DNA of 64,000 nucleotides from Caenorhabditis elegans (Eukaryota; Nematoda; Chromadorea; Rhabditida; Rhabditidae), in NCBI RefSeq assembly GCF_000002985.6, contig NC_003284.9, positions 8,866,001 through 8,930,000 of the forward strand, in the 5' to 3' direction. Both the position numbers and the translations under genes were made by a program. Shown here in pieces: positions 11,340 through 23,090 of this stretch. The notes under the pieces were generated by a model. It saw only the letters and a list, made by a program, of their open reading frames with translations, was not told the origin of the DNA and did not search any database. How positions within the stretch are numbered: position 1 is the stretch's first letter; each line of letters begins with the position of its first letter.

Positions 11340-11411
11340 GACTGCTTGGCGCAATGGTAGCGCGTTCGACTCCAGATCGAAAGGTTGGGCGTTCGATCCG
11401 CTCAGTGGTCA
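11340..11411 (+). tRNA. tRNA-Trp (CCA)
   Basis: The full cloverleaf can be drawn. The 7-bp acceptor stem is GACTGCT with AGTGGTC (two G-T pairs). The D stem is GCGC/GCGC with an AATGGTA loop. The anticodon stem TTCGA/TCGAA carries loop CTCCAGA, with anticodon CCA at 11372-11374. The T stem GGGCG/CGCTC carries loop TTCGATC, and position 11411 is the discriminator A. No intron is present. A T5 run at 11415-11419 can end Pol III transcription. It should supply tryptophan for UGG codons. Confidence 0.95.
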
Positions 11412-13649
11412 AAGTTTTTGTCTCTTATTTTGAAGTAAATAACCTTTTTTCTTATCCGAATTAAAATGAAAAGCTCGCATACGTTCAAAAAAGATACCCA
11501 AAATAAGTCAAAAAGTAGTTTTTTTTAACCTACGCATGATTAACAGCTCTAACAATAACATAATTTGAGATAAAAAGAGCATATTCTCACGAGCGATACC
11601 AAAAAATTCAAATAAGAAGAAGACATGTGAATAAATCAAATGAAATGCAATAGTATTTATGCCAATTCCATAAGAAATAAGATGGATTTCACAAATAAAG
11701 AAGACGATGCACGCATAGGCAGGATCATCTCATCTGAACTGAATTTTTTTTGATAATTCTTTTCTATATAATTTGATAATTCTTTTCTATAATTCGAAGT
11801 ATGTGTGATAACATTCAAATTTCTTTAAAGCTAGTTTAGTAGAGTGAGATTGGATAAAGAGCTGTAAAGGTTTACGTGGGGAAAAGCTATGAAAATATCA
11901 CAAATAAAACATTTATAAGAACCGAGTTTCAGATACTATTGTCATCAAAAACTGGTAGTTAATGGAAAAAACAATAGTTAATGGAAAAGCAATGCATTAT
12001 AATTGTAGCGACGTTTCGTTGTCATTTACAATATATTTAAAACGGATGAAATACGTAATTTAGTTGCAAAAAGAAGTTAAAATAATAAACGTTTGATAAC
12101 AAAATTCAATTTAATACAAAAATCAGAGAACAGGACGATATCAACAACATGTAATAAGTTCTTGTGCAAATTGGATTATAACAAAAATTCGACGGAACAT
12201 CAAATCAGGGTGGATAAAAATAATAGAAATTTTTTGCGAGGAGAGTTGCGACCACCACAAAAATGATTTAAACTTGTATCTTTATTATTTATCGCAGTGT
12301 TATTTTGATTTTAATAGTACTATGGAGTAATTACGTACAAGCTGCATTGTCGTTAGCTGCGCAAGTAGAAATTTGAAACTTCTAATTGACATCTTTCAAG
12401 AAACTTTGCAGCTCCAAACAAATCCATTAATAAGACTTTTCTAAGTTTTAAACGTCAGTTATCGACTACATAGTGATAAAACTCATGAAATTGAAAAATA
12501 GTGTTGGTTGCTAGTTTTTGTGATTTGAAAAAATTGTGAAAATTGTTTTGCATATATGATTTTGGTTTTCTAAAAAGGATTTTGTAAATAATTGTTTTTC
12601 TGAATCGTGTATCAAAATTAATAGAAAATAATAAACAGAAAGAATGAAAGTTCAAAAAGCCGGAATGATATTTTGGTAACCTTAGCAATCCTTTGAGGTT
12701 TGCTTTACTCCTTGTGTTGCAGTATTATCAAGGTTTTTTTTACAGAGTTAAAGAAGGCAAGCGATCTTAATGGAATGAAACCCTGGAATTTATTTTTTTT
12801 ATTTTTTCAAGGTTTAAAATTTGATTCAGTTTGGTGATCAGGGTTTTACTCTTCCCAAGTTGCCATGCCAAATTTGATAAACCAGTTCCCAGACAAGATT
12901 GCGTCACCAAATGTATATGTTTCGTGTGAAAACCTTTACTCAAGTACATATGACATCACTATTTTCCAATCTCACACGTTTATTGTTGTGCAAATTCGCA
13001 TAGAACCAGATTATCCCGGTGATTTTCTAATCGAACGTACAAAATGTACTGCATGACATTGCTCAAGCTAAAGCTTAAAGTGACAATTATGGAAAAGGAG
13101 AGGATTGAAACCAGAGTAACGCCCAACATTTTTGTTTCCTAATCATTATGCTCGCAAGTGCATATTAATATGCTTCTGAAAAAGTTCATCAAATCGATTT
13201 TTGTTTTTTCTTCTGTAAGAAACGTTTTCTTATACTTTGTGAAAAATGAGTAAAAACATTATTTGAAAAAAGATTTGGAAACTCATTTTCGTGTAGAATC
13301 AACATTACATTTTTGGTTTGAACTAAATTTTTCTTCGCAAGGGTAAATTCTAATAATGTGTCAACTAAAATAACAACGGTTCATTTTTGGAATTAATTTA
13401 TTTTTCTTTTTACAAAATCTGTATTTGCGAATACCAATTATTGCCTACATCGTAAGACATTTGTTCCAGTTAGCAATCTGTAATAATAAAGTTTTTTTTT
13501 ACACAGTAGTCCAATCAGATACAGTCCCTTTCGATTCACAAATATGACACATTTTGATAACATATTTAGTGCCTGAAAAACCATGAAATTATCAGCAGAA
13601 TATGCAGAACATTTTTGAAACCTTAAAAGAGTCAAATCAGAATTTCAGA
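11412..13649. other. Interval between tRNA-Trp and the 91-residue gene
   Basis: AT-rich. It includes a 63-codon plus-strand frame at 12865-13056 with no matching donor/acceptor partner or known motif, which I do not call. No other feature is seen. Confidence 0.4.
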
Positions 13650-14406
13650 ATGACCACCAAAAGCAGCAAGAAAGAGAAAGGGGGTTTCAAACCTACACTG
13701 CCTCCGGTTATATTGGTGATTTCAAAAAAGTATATGTATGCATAAATCCATTTTCTATTTTAGACTGATACCTACAACTGTCGCTTTGTAATTCAAGAGG
13801 AAATCGATGTTGAGGTTGGTGTTCTTACTTTTTGATTGTTATGAAATAGGAAAACAATGTACCGTGCTTATTACGGTTGGTCCGTAGGAATGCAACAAAA
13901 TGCAAAAATATCCATAAATACTGCAATATTATAAGTGTAAGAAGGAGAAATGTTTAAAACACTTTACGTAAGTTGGTGAAACTTGAATTAGTTACAGTAA
14001 CCCCGGGTTCTCTGATTGGTTAGCGCATCTCTCATTTTTTGCAACATTTGACAATCAATGAATGCCAAAATTTTGAACGTATTAATGGTACTTTCCGTCA
14101 TTCCAAGTTAAACATTAAAACGTGAACTTTATAAAAACGGTTTTTTAAAACTAAATATCAATTTCTACATAAGTTGTAAATCGAATAAATATTAAAAGAA
14201 ACATTTGCGTTCGAAATTCATTATACATAATCTAGTAATAATTTCAGTCACAAATGTCAGACGGAACCAAATCGGAAACGCTCACCAAATTGTTCTTTCA
14301 CTTAGCGTGTGCTGACAATATCATCAAAATCGGAGAATCAGCGTATACAAAGGAGAACTTGTCTATTGTGAAAAAACTAATTAAAGCACTGAATAAAATG
14401 AGATAA
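13650..14406 (+). CDS. Small uncharacterised protein, three exons
   Basis: Exons 13650-13715, 13764-13814 and 14248-14406 give 91 residues with phase-0 junctions. AATTTCAG ends one base before the ATG, a classic nematode trans-splice or splice acceptor position, which fixes the start. The N-terminus is basic (KSSKKEKGG), then a PTLPPVIL segment, a short acidic stretch (QEEIDVE) and a helical C-terminal half (KLFFHLACADNII to VKKLIKALNKM). No signal peptide or membrane helix. I do not recognise the family. Using GTGATT as the first donor keeps the frame open; the alternative GTATAT donor leads to an early stop. The consistent phases and acceptors support a real gene, but the model is hand-made. 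Confidence 0.6.
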
Positions 14407-16381
14407 GACAAGAATTATAGCTATGCATACGGATGTGAACAACTCAAAAATACTAACGCAAATTGAAAAACGAACAGATTCTCTACCGGCATTTTATTCA
14501 AACTTGAGAACACCATCGTGAAGTTGTACTACTTATTATTAAATTCAGAAAAAGCAAAAATTTTGCAACAATTCCCCCAAAAAAAAAACATTCTGAAAAA
14601 AAGTTAACTTGAAGTCAGATACCGTATATTCTCTATTAGATACCATATATAGTGCGGCAACACTGCTCTTTCGAAAATTAGTGCGACAGTCTCCAGTAGT
14701 ACGGCAGTCTCTAATAGTGCAGCAGTCTCTAATAGAGCGACACCCTTGTTCACTGCGAGACCCGTCGCTATTTTTTCTGTTTGAGCATTTGGTGAAAATG
14801 TAGTCGTAAATATTTTGCTATCAAAACAATTGTGTTTTTGTTAATATTCCATTCGCTCCTTATTCCCGAACGCCCTCCTCCCCGCCGGTGAGCATTTCAC
14901 ACAAACAGTAATTCAATCCTGTTTGCTTTTTGTTGATCTTGACTTGACCCGAATAGGTTCCAATTTCTGTATGCAGTAGCTGGCAGAATTATAAATACGA
15001 AGTGAAAAGAAAGGTAACAAAAGAGTCAGAAGAATAATGAAGACAAGATATGGGTAAGATCCGTTTTTTTCTATTTCTCACTGCATAGGGGCACATTTTG
15101 AAAACATTTCCTTCTTGTGTTCCATCCGTTACTTCACAAAACACTTTATTCACGATTCTCTCGTCTATTTTACTCGCAACACGCATAATGTCTTCTTGAG
15201 CGTGCCACGGTGTTCTTTTTCTCCCCCTCTTCATTTTTCCTAGTGAGGCCGCTTGGCGGTTAAGGATTCAAAAAACAGCCACACAGCATAATGTTAATTT
15301 TTGCTATTTTATTTTGATTCAAGTTTTGAGTCTTCTTTCGTGTTTTATTATTAGTTTGAAAATAATTATATATGAATGCACTTCTCTAATTCTGAATTTG
15401 TGAAAGAAAATTTTAATTGGTAGTCTCAAACTTGTCGTTATGATTTAGAGTACATCGCACTTTCTGACATTTTTCTTTAATGTTGATTTCAAATTGCAAG
15501 TTCAACCTTTGATAGGTTATTTTGAAAAATGAGCATATATGATTTAATTATATGTCTATGCAATTCAGCTGTTGTCTCTGAAAACGTAAATGAGATTGTT
15601 TTTTGCAAAATGTATTGCAGATCGATTTATTTTTGACTTTGATAATATAATAATCTAAATAATAAAAATTACATGAAAATCAAAATTTAAAATTCGGACA
15701 ACGATAAAAAGGTTTTGCTTTTCCACAAAAAGTTTTTAATAATTTTCGAACTGAATTTTAGGCAGAGGTGTGCTATTTTCATGTTGCCAACTGTGAAAAT
15801 TGTCTACTGCCTAAAAATTAAATACCAGCAAATTCGGAAATTACCGAAATAAACTCGATAAAAATGAAACATAAGTTATGTTTTGAGATTGCAAAATGCT
15901 CACATTTTAATTCTAAATTCTCTCAAATCTTAAAACTAATATCTCCACACTTGAATAATTGCGTGCTTCACGTGATAATTTAATTATTTATTTATGCCGA
16001 ATTTAAAGATGTATTCAATTTTCGTATTTCATTGTAATGGCACACAAATAGAAATCGGTTTGCTGGCGTAAAATTTCAAAAGATTAAAATATTTCAAGAG
16101 ATTTCTTGAGAAATATAATAAAAACCATATAACTTTTGAACCAGTTTTGAGTTCCCCCAGTTTTAAGAAAATCGGTTAGTACAAATTGAAAACTTTAATT
16201 CCTGCCACCGATACGTCAAAACACACCAATTTGCGCAAAAGAAAAAATGGAATCCTGCCGTTCTTACTCGATGCAATTCTACCATCATCTCTCCTACCAA
16301 CCATTTTCGTCAATTCTTCTCGTTTTGTCTGGTCTTTGTTCGGTGAAGGTTACAGAGAGTGAAAACAGGCAATCATGGTGG

Positions 16382-16384
<3 letters not shown>
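14407..16384. other. Gene-poor interval with tandem repeat
   Basis: Holds the 18-bp tandem repeat at 14681-14734 (listed) and a minus-strand 81-codon frame (15234-14989) of basic composition with no splice partner or family match; I leave that uncalled. The rest is AT-rich with no evident feature. Confidence 0.4.
14681..14740. repeat. 18-bp tandem repeat, three copies plus a partial
   Basis: Three successive 18-base units at 14681, 14699 and 14717 share the pattern GTGCGGCAGTCTCTAATA with a few substitutions, and a fourth starts at 14735 (GAGCGACACC). Preceding sequence (about 14620-14655) has related words such as TATTCTCTATTAG and AGTGCGGCAACAC. A single unit occurs at about 10851, so this is a dispersed family. 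Confidence 0.8.

Positions 16385-16470
<86 letters not shown>
16385..16470 (+). repeat. (CT)43 dinucleotide microsatellite
   Basis: Eighty-six uninterrupted bases of CT. They fall in a short frame that would encode alternating Leu-Ser, which is a by-product and not a gene. A perfect tract this long should be highly length-variable between strains. Confidence 0.97.
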
Positions 16471-16471
<1 letters not shown>

Positions 16472-18673
16472 ACTATGCATTTGTATTCTGTCTCTCTTGT
16501 TTAGAAACATGCCTATTTTTATTAAATTTTTATTTTGAATAAAATTAGGTTTTTTCTATTAATTTTTGAAAATTTATTGAAGGATGAAAAAAAACAAGTT
16601 CTAAAAACCAAATAGCAATTCCAGTAGTTTCAAAACCAAACCAATAATTGAATTGGCATTATAGTAGTTATATTCTACTCAATTAAAAACTTAGGATAAT
16701 TTTCTAAAACCTACACATTTAAATTATGAAACAAAATTAAGCAATCCATTAAATCGTATTTTTTGTTACTGGAAATTTTGAGCGCAAGTGTAATAAAGAG
16801 TGCAAGTATGTTTTTTGATCAGTAGGTTTGAGTGAAAGACTAATGAAATTTCATATGTAATTCAATGACAAGTATTAAATTTAACTTATATATGTAAGGC
16901 ATATTTCATATCATATTTTAAAAACCCAATAAATATATACTTTGAAATCATCAAGAAACACACAAAACACGCAAAAAATAAATTGTCAAGAATGTAAGAA
17001 AAGAGCCAAAAAATAAGTTTAAAAAAACGGGAAACATTTCTTGAAGGGTCCTTTCTTATTTTCGATTTCACATTTTCCAAAACTTATGAAATAGGTAAAT
17101 ATGACCGACGCGATGTTTCTTCCCAAAGCGTAAACATAGTCCGGTAAATATTTCTCTTCATCCATTTTCTTTCTGTATATTACAACAAATTTGCAATAAA
17201 CAAAACACATTTGACTTTTATGATGTGGCGCACTAGGTCTCCAAACAAGAGGTGGTTTTTAAACGATTATGCAAAATTCTTGCCCCACTAAACCAGAAGG
17301 GTTTACATTTCAAATTTGCAATTCGGACATTCAAAAAGTATCCCTTTATAAAATGTTCCACTTCATCAGGTTTACTACACATTGGTACGAAAAGTCGATG
17401 TTTTTTCCAAATAATATTTTGTTCACGTAGTATTTTTTTTTAATTGCCTGTTTGAAAGTTTTCTTTTTACTACAACTTCTATTTAGAATATTTTATGTTA
17501 GAACCATTCAGAGTAGAGATTTTGAAAACGCAATTTAATCAAACTTAAATAATCAAACGTTTCAGCACGGATATTTCTTCATTACATTTTTTAAAAAATT
17601 ATTGTCAATTGTGTTATAGATTTGAAAATTTAAAGTTTTTTAAGAACCGGAGTTTATAATGACATTTCTGAAAATTTGGGAACATTTTTATAAACATCAA
17701 AAGTTAAAAAAAAACCGATGAAATAAATTTACTAAATCTATAAATAATTAATTTTTACAAAATGGTAGACGCAACTCTGAAGACGGGACAAAAAAATTTT
17801 GAATCCTTCTTTGAACATTGAAAATGTTTGATTTTGGGAAAATAAAAACATGTTGATTTTTTTGTATTTTTAGGCTTAGAAAATAATCATTTTTAAGCCG
17901 AGCGAGATAAATAGCATATCACCTTTGACTTGAATAGAGAAATTAATGAATATTTAACTTATGTTCAATTTGAGTTTCGATAGTACAGAAGTACCGTTTC
18001 TTACTCTTTCTCACATTTCAAAAAATCTGTTTAGGAACTGATAATTTTGATTTTTTGAGTTAAAAAAGTTTTTTTAACTGCGAAGTTACCACTTTTTGAT
18101 TTGAAATTAAAGAAAAAATTTAAATGTTTCATTATTCTATGTTTAGTGATTATAGCACCATTAACGTGATTTTAAAACTTTTCTCTGCTGGCGATTCTTT
18201 TAGCTTTTGCTGAGAATCGTAAATGTTTTTTGACTAGTTTTTTCACAAGTCATGTTTTTAATAATGTTCGGAGCTCAAGCCCACGCCTCACCTTTTGAAT
18301 AGAGGACCTAACACGAACAAAAATGATAATTGAAAAAAAAATGTTTTGCATTTCAATAATCAACAGCATTCTCCGTTATTCATAATTTATATATAAATAA
18401 ATAAATAAATATATATATATATATATGTCAAACCTTGACACATGAACTTGTTTAGACGGGAGATTGTTTTACGACCCATAAATCTCTGGCGGTCCAATCC
18501 ATTTGGCCTATGAGTTTTTCGCCCGCTACACTGCTGCTCCTACCACTTTGTAATCAACATGTTTGAGACAAAACTTTTAAGAAAATTGGATTGAAATCAG
18601 TTTTTTTTCTTCTTAGTGTTCAGTACTTACTTTAGTTTACTGTGTTGAAATCGTTTGTAAACTTTTTTTAATT

Positions 18674-18777
18674 ATTGAAAATCCTTTCATTCTCACTTTT
18701 TTCTGGAAAAAAAGTGCCATAAAACTACTGTACGGTAAGCACTCGTTTTCAAACACCCAAAAAACCCCCAAGAGTTT
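18674..18777 (+). repeat. Dispersed repeat, copy 1
   Basis: About 104 bp, direct-oriented with 20229-20330. Both start ATTGAAAATCCTTTCATT and contain ACTGTACGGTAAGCA and CAAAAAACCCCCAA. Differences are scattered substitutions and single-base length changes in A and T runs. Confidence 0.8.
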
Positions 18778-18901
18778 CAAACTGACTTTTTGGCACTTTT
18801 TCTCTGGGTTCTGCATTTCAGATGAATTTTTGATCGCATTTTGTAGTTTGTAGTTTTTGACATAGAAACTAACAATTACAACTGTTACTGTGTCATTTAT
18901 A

Positions 18902-18950
18902 AACGGGCGTCAATGTAATTTTTTCGTTCACGGGCGTCAATGTAATTTTT
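18902..18950 (+). repeat. Two-copy 22-bp direct repeat, 27-bp period
   Basis: Two identical units beginning ACGGGCGTCAATG occur at 18902-18923 and 18929-18950, separated by five bases, and are followed by a related ACGGGTG word. GC-rich words in otherwise AT-rich DNA. Confidence 0.85.
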
Positions 18951-20228
18951 TACGGGTGCTCAGTGATATACACACAAACTTGAAATCAGTTGAAGATCAC
19001 ACCAACTTTTCTGAACCATATCACCTTGTATCAGGTGTGAGCGGCGACTGTGCGCAGTTTTGGCGCATTTGAAAATGCCAATTTTCATAAAATCTGGCAA
19101 AAACCTTAAGTAAAAGGGAGCTTAGCAATGCTATCACGCTTCTAAAATTTAGGTACAAAATTAAACTTTTTTTTTTCAGAAGATGTTAAAATTAAATACA
19201 GTTTGTTCCCAGTGCCGAGGTTGTCACATTCGGAGTTTACCATATTCATCTAAAATATGAAATCCAATTATGCGGGCACTATTTGCAATATTTTTTGTGT
19301 GGGCCAGTGAAAGTCAGTACAAGTTATTTAGAAGAAAATGAAATACTGATTGAGAAACGCTGAACATTTTATATTATTTCAACATAAGGAAACTCTTAAG
19401 TTCTTAGTGTTTTCTAAAACTACACAAATGTTGTATTAAAAAAGTCAACGAAGCCATAGAAAACTATCATTACTCCACCGAACAGTTATGCACAACAGTT
19501 AGTTTTGCTATCAACATATCTTAAAAGTGTGAAAATTATATTCACAATTTATTTTGTTCTACATAGCTTCATATGCATGCGTAAATTTGTGATTGGATAG
19601 AAGGCAATCATTTTCAAAATATTACTTTGAATAAGAATAAACACACTTCGAAATGATCTTTTTGAACTATATTCCTTTATCTATCATTATTTTCTTCAAT
19701 TGTATTTTCTGATTTCTCGTGATACGCAAAACGTGGTTTCATAAAAATTCCAATTTCCCAATTTGTAGCAGAATCAAATCCATGCGCAAACTCCGCCCTT
19801 TTCAACACTCCAATTTTGTCGCTTAGGCCACTCCTACTTTTTCTCATATTTCTTTCACTATTTCTGGTATTGAGCATTTTGCCCATTATTCGCTAGAAGT
19901 GAAATTTGTTACATAACGAACAACTGAATATTTGAAGTCAATTTGATTTACTGTTTCAACAGGCAAGTGGATCCACATATGATGTGATTAGAAAGCAGTG
20001 ACAAACTTTTGTGTCTTTCAGATTTTTCCATCATAATATCATTTTTTTCACAAACTTCGATTATGAATTATTTTCTAATTTTTAATTATCTGTTTGCATA
20101 CAAAATTATGAGTTAATGTGTAGGCGAACAGTTTCAGAAAATCTTAGAAAAAGACTAAGACATCATAGAAAGAAATTGATTTTATTGGATAACATTTCAC
20201 TCTTTTTTTTTAATTCTTAATTCAGAAA

Positions 20229-20330
20229 ATTGAAAATCCTTTCATTTTCACTTTTTCTGGAAAAAAGTGCCATAAACTTACTGTACGGTAAGCAATCGTT
20301 TTCAAACATCCAAAAAACCCCCAACAGTTT
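20229..20330 (+). repeat. Dispersed repeat, copy 2
   Basis: Second copy of the 18674-18777 repeat, about 1.55 kb downstream in the same orientation, roughly 90 percent alike by eye. Confidence 0.8.
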
Positions 20331-22847
20331 ATCTTAATTTATAATAGGCCAACATGACAACTACAAAAGACTTCTTTTTGTTCATTTCCTCTTATCTATT
20401 TGTTTCACCCCCATCGTAAACCATTTTGACAGTCCTAATTTTTATGGAGCGAAGGTTTTCAATTTACCGTTTTCTTCGTTTTTCTGTGGACTAGTATTTT
20501 TACACGTACAACTTTCTCCACCTCTTTTCTTCTCCCTTTTCCTCTTTAATTTTGATTCTAATCTTAATTTGAACCCACATTTGCGTTCGGTTTGCTACTT
20601 GTTAGGTTTCAGACCAAAGGTGGTACACCATAATTATTAAAAAAGCACTAAAAAGTAATTACGGGACCCTTTTTGGAGTACTTTTGAGAGGATATAATTT
20701 CACCGGAAGTTTGTTCAGCTCCGTTTTTCATCCGTCCGGAAAAGTTGCTACAAACACTGTTTTTGAAAACTTTCACCAACTTTAACGACTATTTACTGTG
20801 AATTCACGCTCTGAAACTTTTTTGGAAATACTTTCTTTTTGAAAAAAAATTGAAAAATCATTTAAAAAGTTGAATATTTTAGAAGATGGATCCAAAGTGT
20901 TGGCTTTTCGCAAAAATCTCTAAAATCAAAAACTAAAACTAAAAAATTTCAGTTACCCGCTTTGATGTGGTCTATAAAAGCTACATTTTTTGTAGTGATC
21001 AATGTTAAATAGTTTTTCTGATTGTATTGAGCCCTCACTATTATTTAACAACATATTGGCACTGTGAAATGTTTTGTTGTTATCGTGAAAGCGATCCGTG
21101 GGAAAATTTGAATAACGACCAAATTTATTCCAAAAATAGAACACGGTTGCCAGGCACCGCAAAAACGCGCTGTAGCTTGTTTCTCACATTTAGAAAGACA
21201 TTTTGGTTTTTTTACAAAGGGCCTAGAAATAGAACAATAAATTGAAACATGCATCCCAAACATTTTACATTATCTGCTTTCTATGTTTTCATACACACAG
21301 CAAAAAATCGCGACTAATAAATTTAAAGTTAAAACGACCTGAAAATCCGTGACTGACCATCTTCCATTCACTATGCTCACAATTAAATGCCCTATTTTTT
21401 GAATCTAGAATTTAAACTGAATTTTAGACTGAAGTTTAAACTTTCAGCTTAAAATTTAAACTGTTTGAAAAGTTAACAAATCATGAATGGCTTGAACACA
21501 AAAAAAAAAGATTTTTTCTGCATTTTTAATTAAGCGGCAAACATTGAGATTATATCTTCGTCTGTAACAATCCAAAGATTAATCTGATGCTTGAAGATTA
21601 CTACCAGCAGTTTAGTGTTTTAAACGTCTCGTCGATTTTTTTTTTGCGTTTCTGTCCTTTTCAAAATTACCCCTGTAATAATGAAAATTGCGTCTAATTT
21701 TGAGAACGTCACACACTAATTCGAGTGCACTTTTCTTGACGAACAAAATTATGTATAACACAACTTTATGACTTTTCTGACGGACTTTTTCAATAATTTC
21801 AACAAATTCCATTTTCCACAAATAACGAATAACAAAAATGTTAAGAAATGTAGTCCTTAGACAATCAAAGTGAAGACTACAACGGTCAATTTTCTTGTTT
21901 TCAAGATTTTTTTATAGACCGGATGTTGACAATAAAGATTGAGTATTCTAGCTAAAAGTGTACTGAAGATAATTAACTGAAGATAATATGCATGCAGAGT
22001 AAATTTTTACCTCATATATCGTAATTTTGAAAACCAACCAAAAACCCCATCTTTAACCAATTTTTCTATCAATAAGTTTGCTTAAAATAAACTTCATCAT
22101 TGTATAGGTTTGAGCATTCAAAAATTCTCTAAATTCGTAGAAGAAAATAATCGAAAATTTCTGCAATTAAAAATTAAAAACGCAAATCATTTTAGTTAGT
22201 TTCGTTCGAATATGCAGTTTAATTAATCATGTAATGCAAATTTGGATAAAAAATTTGGATGCTCCAAATTTTCGAATTCTCAATGCAAATTTTTTGTTGT
22301 CTACTCACCAAAAATGTGCAAGGTACTTTGAAGTAGAAGCTTGGTCTGTGTGATAGTATGATGGTAGTTTTAAAGTGTCACTACGGGTATCACAATAATT
22401 AACGTTAAAAAATCAATAAATTTTTATAAAATGCTTCACAAAGTTGCTCGATTGTTTACTTTACTTTACTTTACTAGTTTTCACTTCAAATCTGAACTTT
22501 TGATTTTCCTTTTGTCTTACTAATAACAGATCAAGTGCGAAATCACAGATTTTTGTGTTTTAATGCTCATCGCTTGCTAGCGGTACAAGTCAACGTTTGC
22601 TCACGTATGAAAATGGACAAACATAAATGAACAGGCTACGTTATACTTAACAGTCCCCTCATGCGAAGACGGCTCCATTTCATTTCGTCTTCCTGTCTTG
22701 CAGTAGTTATCCTACGTTGAGAAATTTGTGGTTTTCACATTTTCTGAGGGTCGGACATGTGATTTCAATAGTCTATCCTAAAAACAAAAAGTTAGAAAGC
22801 AATAAATCACCAAGTCCGCTTTTCTTTGATTGCCTTGTCTTGTGTTC

Positions 22848-23090
22848 TTATTCCACCACTTGAGTTGTATCGAAATATTTTTTTTTGGCATTTGGCTTGA
22901 TAGCTACCTTGTTTTTAGGCAGTTGTTTTCTAGGAATAATATCTGATTTATTGCACTTTTTGGTGAAACCTTTGCGCGCTGTAATAATTTTTCCGCCAGA
23001 AGCCTCATCAACTCTCGTATCCCAGCTGTCACTCTGGGAGGCCCCTTCGGTCAGCCTAGACTTGAGCAGAAGAAAAGGGCTCGGAGAGCA
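22848..23090 (-). pseudogene. Isolated protein-like open segment (exon or gene remnant)
   Basis: On the minus strand a frame of about 80 codons stays open from a TAA at 23093-23091 to a TAA at 22850-22848 and has no ATG of its own. Its composition is protein-like: ASQSDSWDTRVDEASGG, then a lysine-rich tail with ARKGFTKKCNK and RKQLPKNKVAIKPNAKKK. GC content is higher than the flanks. A CTCCTAG at about 23098 could serve as an acceptor but leaves a stop in this frame, and no upstream exon was found. It may be a terminal exon whose partner I missed, or a decayed fragment of a duplicated gene. I do not recognise the family. Confidence 0.35.

Larger units (their letters stand above)
16471..22847. 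other. Gene-poor interval
   Basis: About 6.4 kb of AT-rich DNA without a supportable gene. It contains an AAAT/AT microsatellite (about 18394-18426), a two-copy 22-bp repeat (18902-18950), a pair of dispersed about 100-bp repeats (18674 and 20229), and a TTTAC run (about 22457-22475). A minus-strand 69-codon frame at 19886-19677 has a protein-like composition but no splice context. Confidence 0.4.

Noticed and set aside
12865-13056. Plus-strand 63-codon frame
   Set aside because: No domain, no flanking donor or acceptor that joins it to the 13650 gene, and AT-rich surroundings.
14989-15234. Minus-strand frame starting MKRGRKRTPW
   Set aside because: Basic and somewhat protein-like, but no partner exons, no motif and a low-complexity C-terminal half.
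16247-16504. Open frame encoding a long Leu-Ser repeat
   Set aside because: It exists only because the (CT)43 microsatellite has no stop in this frame; there is no splice or start context.
19677-19886. Minus-strand 69-codon frame with RSGLSDKIGVLKRAEFAHG
   Set aside because: Its words resemble dispersed-repeat sequence more than a gene, and no splice context was found.
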